Origin: Siniperca chuatsi
Taxonomy: Eukaryota; Chordata; Actinopteri; Centrarchiformes; Sinipercidae
Assembly (NCBI RefSeq): GCF_020085105.1
Contig: NC_058047.1
Span: 21,346,001-21,410,000, forward strand
DNA length: 64,000 nucleotides
Direction of reading: 5' to 3'
A program made the position numbers and the translations under genes. Shown here piece by piece: positions 24,043-36,100 of the stretch (position 1 is the first letter of the stretch; each line of letters begins with the position of its first letter). The notes below the pieces were generated by a model that searched no databases, was not told the origin of the DNA, and saw nothing but the letters and a program-made list of their open reading frames with translations.

Positions 24043-25703
24043 TCATAGCAGGCTTGCAAGGCTGGTGGTCGGGCCGTTCTGGGCTTGGATCTGGACAGGA
24101 GGAGGGCCATCAGTCCACTGAAAAACAGACAGAGAATGCTGTAATCTTAGCACTACAAAACATTGACAGAAAATACATACACCACAGTGAATAAGTGTAA
24201 ATATGTAGATCCAATATGGCAGTAGAGTGAAAAGTGATACTGAAGAGCAATGATATGAAGAACGACACTAATCTGTTTCACATACACTGATGAGATTATG
24301 CTCAGGGAGGCTGCAGGCAGCGATGTGGTCCTGCAGCAGCTGCTGGGAGAAGTTCTGGTGCATCTGGGCTGCTTCATGGGCATCCATGGTGTTCCCAAGG
24401 GCCTTGTTCAAGTCTGCAAGCACAACACATGGTCAAAATCTTCCTTCACACAGCTGGTTTCTTGAGAACAGAGATTATCATTGTCAAGTATTCTCACAAT
24501 AAAAAGGTCTGCAAAGACCATCCTTTCAGTAAAAGCGTTAATAAGTAACAAATCTAAAAACATAAATGATGTTCTACCGAGATAAGGTCATTATGTACCT
24601 TTCAACAGTGCTGAAGACCAGAGCTGAACAGACATGTCAGGGATCTTGCTGGCCAGCTGCATGGCAGGTACAACCATGTTGTTGCTTTCCTAAAGAGAAA
24701 AGGCCAACGTTTTAGAAAACAGAATGGGTGGAAACCATCAGACGACGATCCTCATTTCTAAAACACTGTAAACATTAAAAAGGGTTTTGAAATATGTGCA
24801 TGCCATCACATCCTACAGAGCAGGGGTCATTTTTGGATCATTTGTGGGCATAAGACATTAGTTCGTCCTCCTCAATTAGTAATTTGTGCACACAAAATAA
24901 TAAATAATCTCCACACATTCGTCATTTTGAACCCGCAAATTACTTAATCTGTGTGAACAAATGTTTTGAATTGATTCCTCAAATGTGACGTCTGAACACA
25001 TTAATTTCTAGATGATTCAGCTCCCCTGACTTGGCTTCATTCGCTGCTGCCGTGACATGCTGCTACTCATCTTTGTTTATTTCATAGAGTTCATCTGCCC
25101 TCGACCTAAATAACAACCTGATTTATGTGCATATCTGTATTCACCAACAAACGCCTCATTAACCATATAAGGTTAATTGTAGGAACTAACAAGGCAGGAT
25201 ATGAGGCCTGGATACAGAAGAATCTTGTCAAGTCCGTTGTAATTTATTATAAAAAGAAAAATCGTGTGTACAGAGTTTTATAAATCAGGATATTTTATCA
25301 GTGTACAACGTGTTCTTATTTTGTGCAAAATGTATAATAGGGTTTTATAAATGAAGCCCTAGCTGCACATGGCACATCAAAGGGGTGAACATTGGATAAA
25401 TGAGAAAAAAGATTCTTATCTTGATTCAATTTAAAAAGATCAGACAAAATGTTCTGTTATGATGATCTAGTTGTTCTAACACCTGTTGTTCAACCCAATT
25501 CATAGCCCAAGCAATGTAAGATGAAAATCAAGTCAGATTTTGTGCAAAAACTAGGTACATTTGTCATCTTACTCTGTGGTTGCCCAGTACATAGAAGATG
25601 TGGCCCAGCAGAACCAGGGAGCAGGCAGTCAGTCTGTTCAGATCCTCAGCATTAGACATCTTCAGGGTTTCCCTTAGGAAACGTCTACAACACAACAATA
25701 TAT

Positions 25704-25758
<55 letters not shown>

Positions 25759-28700
25759 TAGATAGATATGCACAGGTGCAGGGTGGATCTGTGTGTGCGT
25801 TTGTATGAAACAATTTAAGATTTCTCATACTTGGCCTCGTTGTAGCGTCCTTGAAAGAAGGACAGGAGTCCCCTGATGTAGAAGGCTGCAGCGCGGAGGC
25901 AATGGGAGCTGAATCAAAAACAAAGACAATGGTTGTCTATTTAATAATCTGAATCAGTTTGAACAAGATGTGTTGCTTTAATGTATTGTCCTGTGTTGTA
26001 CATACAAACTGTAAAAAAAAATCTTATGCCTCTTACCTTACTGGGAAGTTATGGTCTGGGTTTATTCTCTCTAGGAGGCTGTATAGCTGAAGAAGAAATT
26101 AAAAAAGGAAAATTTTAAAAGTGCACCTATTAGTTATTATTAAAATGGCTGTCTCGTTTCCTTTATTTTAAAGAGTGTGCTTTTATCCAGGTAACTTCAA
26201 TCCACTGACTGTGTTCTTAGAAGAAGATAAGAATTAAATTTGGTTATCAAAGTACTGTTCTGAGTGGGACATTTTACAGTTGAAAAAGTAACTTGTCAGC
26301 GCTCTCTAGTGGACAAACAATGTAATGGCAACAGTGATTCTAAATTAAAACAAACGTTAAGAATATTTGGCTTTTCTTGCTGGAATTTCTTGTTACTCTG
26401 GGGCCAACATATACGCCAATACCAATTTATCTGTGATAAGCCATCGGCAATGCTGATGTATTGATCGGGCTCTATAAAGAAGTAAACCACAAACATGATA
26501 TAATGTATACTAACCATTTCTGTTAGAAGTGGTTCATTACATTACACCGTTTTAATTAAAAAAACGTGACCCGTTTATTACTTAACTAACCTCCTGGTGT
26601 CGGTTTCCTTCCCTAATGTAGACACTGGCCAAGTTGGTCACAATGTATGTCCACAGTTCCTGGTGTGTGGTGAGCTGAAACGACACCGACATGTTTGAGA
26701 CAAGAGGAGAGAGCAGCTGCAGCAGAGAGTAGGAGAAAGAAGAGAAGAAGATATTGGTGACAGTATCTGAAGAGAGGCAAAAATCAAAGCAAAGTCACCA
26801 CGTACTCACCCGCAAAGCTGTGGTAAACTGTGCCTCTGCATTATCCATACAGTTCACTGAGATACAGTACAGACCCTAAGTGATGAAAAGAGCAAGAGGA
26901 ATAGATCGACCATTACAGATGTCAGTTTCTCATCAAAACAGGGATATAGTTACAGTATTTAGAAAATGTGGTTCCCTCAGGATAACAGCTTTTGGAATAT
27001 ATAACTTCTGTTTATTTCTTATGGCAGATTTCTGTGTTTCGGTGTTCCTGAAAATTTTAAATAAGATGGGGTATTTTGTAACAATAAATCCTCAAATGTA
27101 AATGTGGGATGACTCCAAAATTCCAAAAATAATTTCTTTTAACTTAAAAAAACAAAACAACAACCATAAAACAGAATGTTGACCACTGAAAATATATGTC
27201 TCAAATAGATTTGTTTTCTGCGGACATTACAGGGAAACACAATCATTTTAGTTTAGCGTAACTTACTTTAATTGAATTTGTGACCATGTTCTGAAACTTT
27301 CAGTGTTTTCTATCTTGGCTAATAGCAACCCTGATCACACAGTTGTACACACAACGAATGTTAAAGAGGGTTTAGGTGGAAAATACTCACTAATAGTGTG
27401 TGAAGCTGAGCAGCGTGGTTGGTGAATAGCCTGGGGGATTGTTGGCACAGCTGACACACCTGTGAGATCTGAATGGACAGGGCAGAGTCAGTGTTCACTT
27501 TCACAAGCTCATTCAAGCATGCAAGTTCATTTTTGTGACATGCTACAAAATATAGCTCTCAAGGCTGCTGGACTTTGCTGGTCTGTATCTTTTCCACACA
27601 TATTAAATACAACAAAAGTCAAGAAATGACCATGGATACAGAAACAATATACCTCTTGTAATGCAGTGGCTTTGTGGCCCGTGACGAGTCTACACATGAT
27701 GATGTGCTCCAGCAGAATGACTTGAAAGGTAGAGAGGATGGGGCTGCAGTCCAACACTAAAACATGGAGATAGATATTAAAACCCATACACAAACAAGTG
27801 GTACAAAATGTTTTTTACAGTATGAAACTCACAGTTCCACATTATATTGTTATTCATGATTAAATTATTTCTTTGGAAAAGCACAGGAACACATTGCGTA
27901 ACTCACTTTTTAGTTTCTCTAGTTGCATAAGAGCCTTGTCTGTGTACTTCTGGGCTTTCTCCAAATAGCCTGCTTGCATGGAGTGCATGACTGTCACCTG
28001 CAAAATGACAAGAAAGAGTACACATTTAACACTGTGAATGTTAAAAAAAAAAATCAATAAAAAAATCTTTTGCAAGTTCCACGGTAACTGAACCTCTGCA
28101 ACACTGCAGTAGTGTCAAGCTATCCATGGGGATTATACAAAGTATACCAACTCTATTTTCTATAATATTATTGTAGATTTTTTTTAAATTTAGCATTTAT
28201 TTAACCACTGAGATCAAGGATCGCTTGTACAAGGGAGACCTGACAAAGAATAGCAGCAACTCAGAGTTTCAACAGGAAAACACATAGATTTGAGTAACAT
28301 TAAAATGATCAGATAAAACATTTGCACACAGACAACTTGGACTCAATAGATTTCTTTAAAATCGTTCAGGGTTACTATCTTTTGAAGTTTAAGATCAATC
28401 TGTAGATTGTTCCATGCAGTAGGTGCAGTTCGGACTTTAGGAACGACTCGCAAAATGTCCAGAGAACAAAGATTGTAATTTCCACATTTCAAGTTTAAAA
28501 GAGAAGATAAGTAAGTGGGAATTTAGCCAAGAATGGCTTTGTAATGGTAAGAGCACCACAGTTTGTAATGAATCTCAAGAGCCCCATGATACACGCTATC
28601 CAGCATGTAAGCATGTGACAATGAGCAGAGGCATTCGTGTACAACACATCACTAATTTTCTTTTATTTACAAAGCTATGAGATGCAATTTACATGCAACC

Positions 28701-31694
28701 TAAATGAATAATAACAACACTTCAGCTTGAAGGCTTATTGTCTTTGTGCTCTCCTTCTTTCAAAATGCATTTTGACTCTGGTGTGGAAAGTTGGGTTGGT
28801 GTGTTAAGTTGGAGAATTCAGTAGTTTGCTACTAATCTAAAAACATTTAGGATTTTTGCCACTGCAGTAAAACCACAACCCACAGTGAGAGAAAAATCTA
28901 AGCAATGACAGCCCTGGTGTTGTTTTGAGTATAACTTTTAGGGGCATTTATGTGGCAAAGAAAGAGAAACGGCATTACCAAATACACAAGGACACACATG
29001 TGCTCCTTGGGCAGCCAGTGGAAGAGGTCAGCAGGGTTGCTGGGCAGAATCTCATCATCGTGGAGTGTAGAAATAGTCTGGATACACTGCTGCAGCTGCT
29101 TCAGACACGGCTTCACACTCTTCACCTGGGGACACATGGACACGGCAATACATTCCATCTCAGATTCAAGCAGTTTGAGACAACCAGACATTAAACTAGG
29201 TTTATCATCCCTAATTGCTTTATGAAATCAATATATGCATGCACAACAGTCACTTAAACCTCTATGAACAACTCTGTACCACCTGATCTAACCCTTCCAG
29301 ACTGGTTTTCCTACCTGTCCAGCATCCAGGTAATGTGTGACCTGTAGGACCAGGAAGAAGACCCTCAGGGACTCTTTCTGGATAGGGTTTCCCTGCCAGT
29401 TTTCTACAATAGTTCCGCACAGTGTGAGCAGAGGATGCACCTCCCCAAGCTTCCTCTCCATAAGCAGCAACTAGAAGACAAAACAAACATCACCACAATC
29501 AAAACTTGATAGAATTTGATGTTGCTTGCTTTTGTTATTTTTTAACTCATGTTAAAAACAATAACTATTACTGTTGTAAAGTTACTTGTATAGTAACTTA
29601 CTGATATACACAAAAACATATAAAAGACAAGAAAAGTATTTGTGTCTGCTGGGAAAAAAAGATATCACTGTTTACATCGCCATGGTGTAAAAGCACAAAT
29701 GGTGTAAAGTAAAGTAGAACAGATGACTCACCATTCCTTTACTGAGAAGAAACAATGCCCTAAAAAGCAAAAACATCAAGTAAGCTTTTTCACCATCACA
29801 TTCTCACAGTCAATCATTATTTATAAATACTTTGTTCCACTGTTGTATTAGTAGCAAGGGTGCACAAGTGTCAAGGCCGATACCATGTAAAAATGTAAGA
29901 ACTCAGACCTGGTGAAATGTGTCTATCAGAAGAGAGGGGTGCATTTGTTTCAGAAGTTTTACATGAGCAAAGTTTTCATGAAGATAAATTGAGAATCAAT
30001 TTTTTTCCACGCAATTGTAACTTTGCGATGTTTTGTCTTTAATTAACTACATATTATGTGATTTGTCTGAACCCACAATAAATGGCATGTAATTTTATCT
30101 ACAGGTCAAAATATAATTTGCAGAGTAGCTAAACAAAACAGAATTGCTGTTGAGAGTTTCATAGTCCACTTCTCATTATTTGGTTTGAGATACCCCTTAA
30201 GATGGAAAACCCTCCATACAAACTGAAGGGGAGTGGATTGGTTAGCATGTTGTGACCAGATTGAGACTTATTAGACACTCATACTTGTACTTACATACAA
30301 AAAAAATTGTGTTTTTGTGCACCCCAGATTAATAGTAATGTTTGATGAAGTTGAAGGTGTCAGATGCTAACCACTAAAAGCCTTAAATATGCAGTCAACA
30401 GAGGATTGAGTGACATATACCTGGTATATTCTGACCCAACCACTCTGGCATACTCAGCTCCAACCCCCAGCAGGTCACATGCTGACACCAAATCTTTCTC
30501 GAGAGTATGAAGTTGCTGAAAGAGACAAGAACATTCCTCTCATCACTCTTCTGCAATTTGGACACAAAGTATGACCAGCGAAATGTATCTAAAACCTACA
30601 AAGTGCAAGTTTAGCAAACAGCAGTCAGACTAACTACCAGAATTTTATTAAGACTGCTGTGAATTCTTTCTCAAACACTGTTGGACCTGCAAGTGGAATG
30701 ACTTGAGTGAGTTAAACAATGTCACCCCTACAGGGACACATTGATATTATTGTATACATATTCAATACATACCGCCAACTGGAACAACAATCTGCAGTGC
30801 CAGTAAGGTGTTTGCTGTGAAATCTGGATGGCCTTGCGCAGTAGGGGTTTTGCAGAGTCCACCAAATTCTGAAAATTGATTAGAAGGATCAATAGTCAAT
30901 AATAAATACCAATGCACAGCCTACCCTGCATGTACCACGATGACATACACAAATGCTAATACCATGTCAATTTCACTTGGTGGTAAGAAGTGATGAATAT
31001 ATGCCGCTAAGCTACTGTTACTTCTGCCTCACAAAAATAATTAACATTGATGTTACTTCAAATGTTACCAAAAATGAGCTTACCTGTTGGCAGAAGAGTT
31101 CTGACAAAATGCTTGCTGCTTCAAATTTGACATCTTCAAACTGAGGGACTTGTTGAGATATAAACCACTGCAAAACAAAAGATAGAAAATGTTAGCGGCG
31201 TTTGCTAGCTTTATCAACCAATAATAATCCCATACATCTTATTTGACTAACACCAGAGAAAGAACGAAAGCGACCGACTCAGGACGAATATGTAACAAAA
31301 TGCTAACAAATTTTATATTTCAACTTCTTGACGAATTAAACCTTCCTGAATCAACAACTATATAGAGATTTTTGCCGTTAGCTGCTTTCGCTGCCTGTGG
31401 CCTACACCCCTCCCCTTCTCCGCCGCATCCCCGGTCTTTCCTAGATCGAACGTCCCTCACCGCTTTCTCCAGGTGGCTGCGGGCCAGCTCGCTGTTCTTG
31501 GTGTGGTGGTAGAGAACCGAGCCCAGCTGAAGATGTGTCCGGGCCTCAATCCTCTGTGGAGGCTTAAACTGAAACACTGCCTGTAGACAGTGCACACAGA
31601 GCCGGATTTTGGGCGGACTGGAGGTTCGGAAATGCTCCGCAAAGCCGAGAAGGGCGAGGTACCAGCGCTCTGGGGCCTCAACGTTTGACGCCAT
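24043..31694 (-). CDS. mau2: mau2, cohesin loading complex subunit SCC4 (complete, 18 coding exons)
   Basis: MAU2 (SCC4) partners NIPBL to load cohesin on chromatin; its TPR-like helical array wraps the NIPBL N-terminus. Exons in transcript order: 31694-31461, 31167-31084, 30868-30773, 30515-30421, 29759-29732, 29470-29315, 29125-28979, 27997-27907, 27756-27653, 27468-27391, 26875-26810, 26674-26591, 26086-26037, 25908-25831, 25684-25573, 24689-24599, 24413-24286, 24117-24043. They join in frame to 1797 nt (598 aa; human about 613), and every intron is GT-AG. Diagnostic stretches nearly identical to human are [38 protein letters not shown] and the C-terminus TSLASLL. The start [11 protein letters not shown] has a good context (AAAATGG); an in-frame ATG 78 bases upstream is less likely because the human protein starts near here. 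The N-terminus lacks the Ala/Gln-rich stretch of mammals. The fifth exon is only 28 nt. Confidence 0.97.
24822..25360. mobile_element. Harbinger-like nonautonomous element in mau2 intron
   Basis: The left end AGGGGTCATTTTTGGATC resembles the complement of the right end (AGGGCTTCATTTATAAAACC on the minus strand). A 3-bp AGC occurs on both sides (24819-24821 and 25361-25363). The interior repeats 'gttttataaat' near 25280 and 25342. The structure (short imperfect inverted ends, 3-bp duplication) fits PIF/Harbinger MITEs, but the duplicated triplet could be chance. No transposase is visible. Confidence 0.4.
25708..25770. repeat. (AT)n then (GATA)n microsatellite in mau2 intron
   Basis: About 45 bp of AT dinucleotides are followed by three GATA units. 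It lies 23 bp upstream of a mau2 exon acceptor in transcript direction (exon 25684-25573), so length change could affect that splice site. Confidence 0.93.
26370..26485 (-). repeat. DNA-transposon fragment (TAGAGCCCGAT type)
   Basis: On the minus strand it reads 'tatagagcccgatcaatac', 'atcagcattgccgatggc' and 'aattggtattggcg', the same family of GATA/CGAT-rich motifs as at 2.65 kb and 6.58 kb. It lies in the mau2 intron between the exons at 26591-26674 and 26037-26086. Bounds are approximate. Confidence 0.45.
28170..28650. repeat. Teleost interspersed repeat in mau2 intron
   Basis: 'tttatttaaccactgagatc', 'ttgtacaagggagacctgac', 'gattgttccatgcagtaggt' and 'ggctttgtaatggtaagagc' follow in the order found in a very common fish repeat whose pattern I recognise from many teleost introns. 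I am not certain of its class. No open frame is present. Confidence 0.5.
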
Positions 31695-33199
31695 TTTCCC
31701 CGACAACAACAAGTTTTTCAGGGCTATGGGCAGACTCCCGGGTTGCCAGGTTCGGTCATGTAGAACCCACAAGCAAATCGTCTAAAGCCCCAATCCATCG
31801 CTTTTGTTTGCTTTTTAGTAAACATTCAATCATGTATGACTAACATAGACTAACAAGACTAATGCTTTGTACAGTTTAGAATAATTTGACACTAAAAGTA
31901 CACTTATTAAAAAAAGACTATGTATAACTAATTTTCTCATTTAATTGTGAGACACTTGTTCTTTGAATAATTTCTATTTTGTGAGACATTGTACTATTAC
32001 GTTATTACGTTTCACTGAGAAATACAGAATTTTCCACTTCCCCGTATATCTGTCAGAATAAGGTTTTACATTCAAAGCATACAATACACAATATATGCTG
32101 AGTTTCATCTAACCAAATGGAGTACTGTGGGTCACACATAACATCAAAAGTATTTCTTGAAGGTTAATGTACACTCAGTTATTTAACACTCTGAAAGGGA
32201 TCATTCTTTTCTTTTCTTTTATGTTGTTGTTGTTGTTTGTGTCGAAACTGCTCTGAAACTCAAAATGTTTTCTCTGCGTGAACACGTATTTAATCATGGC
32301 AACAGCATGGACACAGTTTGTTACATATGAGTTAACCTGGCAACCCAATGATGAACTCGCGAGATTTCACCCGAGTAATGGGACTCGCCATGACAAAATG
32401 TAGTCCAAAATACTGTCATACGCCGTCCCAGTTTCTTTAAGACCTTGGAAAGCCCAAATAATCTTGTGCGCAGAACCAGGCAGCAGCAGCAGAATTTCCT
32501 TGCAGACGTCGTACATAGACAACACACTCTGCCGCAGCTTGACACCTGTCTTTTACAATCATCTTCAGAAACGTCAACAACGTGAAGAGACGTGCAGACA
32601 CTTCGCAGCGTGTTGCAAGTTATAAGAGCGACTGACCAGCCTCCAGCGAGCAAACAAGAAATGTGTGCAAGAATCTGCAGGGCAGACTGGTGACTGAACA
32701 CATCGAAGATTTGTAAACGGGGTCATTTTAAACACAAACGAAGGTAACAAAATGCAGCATTTAATCAATGAGCGTCTAGATGTAACTGCATTAACGATGC
32801 ATGCTGTAGGCCTGTTTATTCATTCTTTGTATAAATAAGTTATGCAGCAAGGGCTGTTCGCAGTTTATTTATTTGAGGTGTGTCATTAAGTTATTATCGA
32901 CCCATTAGTTTTAGGACATTGACAAGTGGTCCAGATTGATGATTGATAAATATAAACGGTGTGTTTAGTTATGTGCTGGAAAGTAACGATGGATTGAACA
33001 GCAGAGCTTTTGTAATGCAACACCCTGTTTACAAGGTTGTTTGTGTAGGATATGGGCGTGCGTGTAATCACGTACTCAAGTCATGAAAGACACTGAGGCA
33101 GTACGACACGGCGGGCTGCTTTGTTGAATAAAGTGTCTTTTTAATTGGCCCTACACATTTTCTCATATATATATATTCCTCCGCAGTGGGTTTTCCTGA
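31695..33199. promoter_or_regulatory. Shared 5' region between mau2 and slc25a42
   Basis: The two start codons are divergent and 1.5 kb apart. The mau2 5' UTR/promoter probably occupies 31695-31800 (CpG-containing). A palindromic ACTCGCGAGA at 32355-32364 closely matches the TCTCGCGAGA motif of housekeeping promoters. A candidate noncoding slc25a42 first exon on the plus strand ends at 32743 (CGAAG|GTAACA), upstream of the coding exon acceptor CTCCGCAG at 33179-33186. The middle (31.8-32.3 kb) is AT-rich and featureless. Transcription starts are inferred. Confidence 0.5.
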
Positions 33200-36100
33200 A
33201 TGAGCGACCACCCGAGCCGTCTGCCAGTGGCCCAGGCCACTGTGCTGACTCTACCACCCTCCAGCCAAGCAAAGGTGAGTATTGTTTTTCATATGACTCA
33301 GTCACATGTTGTGCTTTAGTACAAATGATTAAATATTTACTTGTTATTTCCTTGACACATTAGAGCAGTTGGGATATCAATTGCATTTCAAGTTGTTGCG
33401 GGGCCACATTAGGGCCTACTCTTGAAGTGTTGTTCCTTTAGGCGGTGTGTATTTAAAAAGAACATAAATTCCTTCAAAAGGCGCCCTTTGTGAAATTGTT
33501 CAATTATCCCACTGTGGTGTGATTTATTTACGAGCTAATGTAAAGCTGGCCTTAGTTTACAAAGCAATACAGTACGTCTTATTGAATAAAGAGAATCATG
33601 ACAGATGTTTACTGTAGTATCACAAGGTTAGGGTTTGTCACTGTACAAGACCATTTTTATAGAATTTTTCTTTTTAATAAAACTTAAACTGAGCTCATTT
33701 TAAGATATGATAAGTCTACCAAATAATAGCTGATTTTACCAACAAAGTTTGCAGCAGAGGTGGAAGAAATATTTGTACTTAAGTAAAAGTAGCAATACCA
33801 CAGTGTGGAAATACTCATAGTCATGCATTCAAATTTGTACTTAATTAAAAGTACAAAAGTACTGGCATTGAATATACTTAAAGTACCAAACGTAAAAGTA
33901 CTCATTATGCAGAATGGCCAATTTCAGAATAATGTATTTTATATTACTGGATTATATTTGTCTCTTAAATTTAGTGAAATATAAAGTAGCAGAAAATGGA
34001 AATACTCAAGTAAAATGCAAGTACCTCAAAATTGTACTGAAGTTGAGTAATTGAGTAAATGTTCTTAGTTACTCTCCACCACTGGTTAGCAGCAGTTGAC
34101 CCCAGACAGTATATGTAGCTCGGTGGGTAAGTTTATTGATTATATGTTAAGCTAATAGTTACAGTAAATCAAAAACCTAATTATACATGTAAATGAATGA
34201 AATCCTCTGGTTTAAATTGTGAAAAATGTTTGTTATTCGTGCCAAATGCTTATCTTATCAGTGAATGGGACTGTTTCTTGGGTTCAACTGTCTCTTCCAG
34301 CTGAAAGAATGCTGATGTGCATGCATGCACACACACACACGCACACACACACAAACAAACCAACAACTCTGCTTCAGTGAAGCGCCAGTTGGTGTTATCT
34401 CTTATGATTCTATCATAACAGTTGAGTCACTCGGGCTCTAATCCACATGCAGATCTTGCTGATCTGTCACAGTAACTTTGCTGAGGGATAGATATGGGAG
34501 TGTTTGTGCTGATAAGCATATGATTTTGTGTTACATGTTTGTGAAGATCAAACAGCCACATAATGAGAGATACATTATTAAATTTACTCTGTCTACACTT
34601 TTAAAAGTAACCAGTGTAAGGTCGTGAAGATATCTTTAGTTATCTTAAAGGTCAGTGTTAGGCTTTTGCTATCAGTTTGTATCAGTGTAATGTGACAAAA
34701 TGTCTTCTGAAGTAATGCAATGCGAATGTGTCTGTGTGTTCAAACAGGACTTGAGGCCCAGATGGACTGCGCTGGACTCCCTGCTATGTGGGGCATTTGC
34801 TGGAGCCGTAGCCAAAACAGTCATTGCACCTCTGGATCGGACCAAGATCATTTTCCAAGGCAAGAACAACACTCCACAAAGATATTTCTTTCCAAATATA
34901 GAATCTACAGACAGACAGTAGGCTACTGTATATGTAAACGATTTAAATTATCTTCTGTGTATTACACTCCGCAGAAAATGCAACTACTGTTCTTCTGTTT
35001 GTAACATAGTTTTCAATGACTGTTGCAACTGTTTTTAACTAATTGTTAATCCTCTTAGTAGATGTTTAGCCTACATGGGAGTGTGTTGTTTAACCCTGAG
35101 GTGCACTGTGTCTCTTGTTGTTCCACAGTCTCCTCAAACAGATTCTCAGCTAAGGTGAGTTCATGTTTGTCTTCTTGACATTTTATATATTAAACAATTA
35201 ATAAATTAATTAAACAAATATATTTATCAATATTAAATACTACCTTAGATGGAGCTCTAGAATGTATCTGGTAGATCTCTGCTGTAGTACTATGCCATTA
35301 TTTCACAGCCACTCTCACACACATGTTCAGTCCTACAAACTACCCGTGTTTGTACACCTTGAACATATTAAGATTACCATGTTAGATTATTAGATGTGGA
35401 AAATGGGAAGAGCATCATTCTCTGCTCCTGACCCAACATATACACTACCCCCAGGAGGCCTTCAGGATCATCTACTGCACTTACATGAAGGATGGGCTGC
35501 TCAGTCTGTGGAGGGGGAACTCTGCCACCATGGTGAGGGTCATGCCCTACGCTGCCATCCAGTTCTGCTCACATGAACAGTACAAAAACGACTGGGGGGC
35601 TACTACGGCTACCAGGGAAAGTGAGTAGAGAATTTGTCTTTCAGTAGTAATGAATGAATAAATGAATTTTTTTATTTTAAAATAAAACATCACAGATGGC
35701 AATGTCTGGTTGGTTGGTCAGCCCAACACTTTGGTCCAGTAAGAAATAACAAAAAAACGAATGTTATTGTTTTTGAAATATCTCAACAACCGTTGGATAG
35801 ATTGTTGTGAAATTTGGTGCAGATATTCATGGTCCCCACAGGATGAATTGTAATGACTTTGATCCGCTGACCTTTAATCTAGCGCCATCATCTGGTCCAA
35901 ATTTTAATTTGTCCGATACTTTGGTTTATAACCAAACACCTGCAAAACTAATGACATTCCCATCAGCCTCAGCTGTACTTTGTGTTTTGTGCTAATCAGC
36001 AAATGTTAAGCTAACACGCTAAACTAAGATGGTGAACATGGTAAACATTATACCTGCTAGACATCAGAAAGCTAGCATCGTCATTGTGAGCATGTTAGCA

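Noticed and set aside
32321..32701. 126-codon minus-strand frame in the mau2-slc25a42 interval
   Set aside because: Cys-rich but no homology; it overlaps the candidate slc25a42 promoter and 5' exon in antisense.
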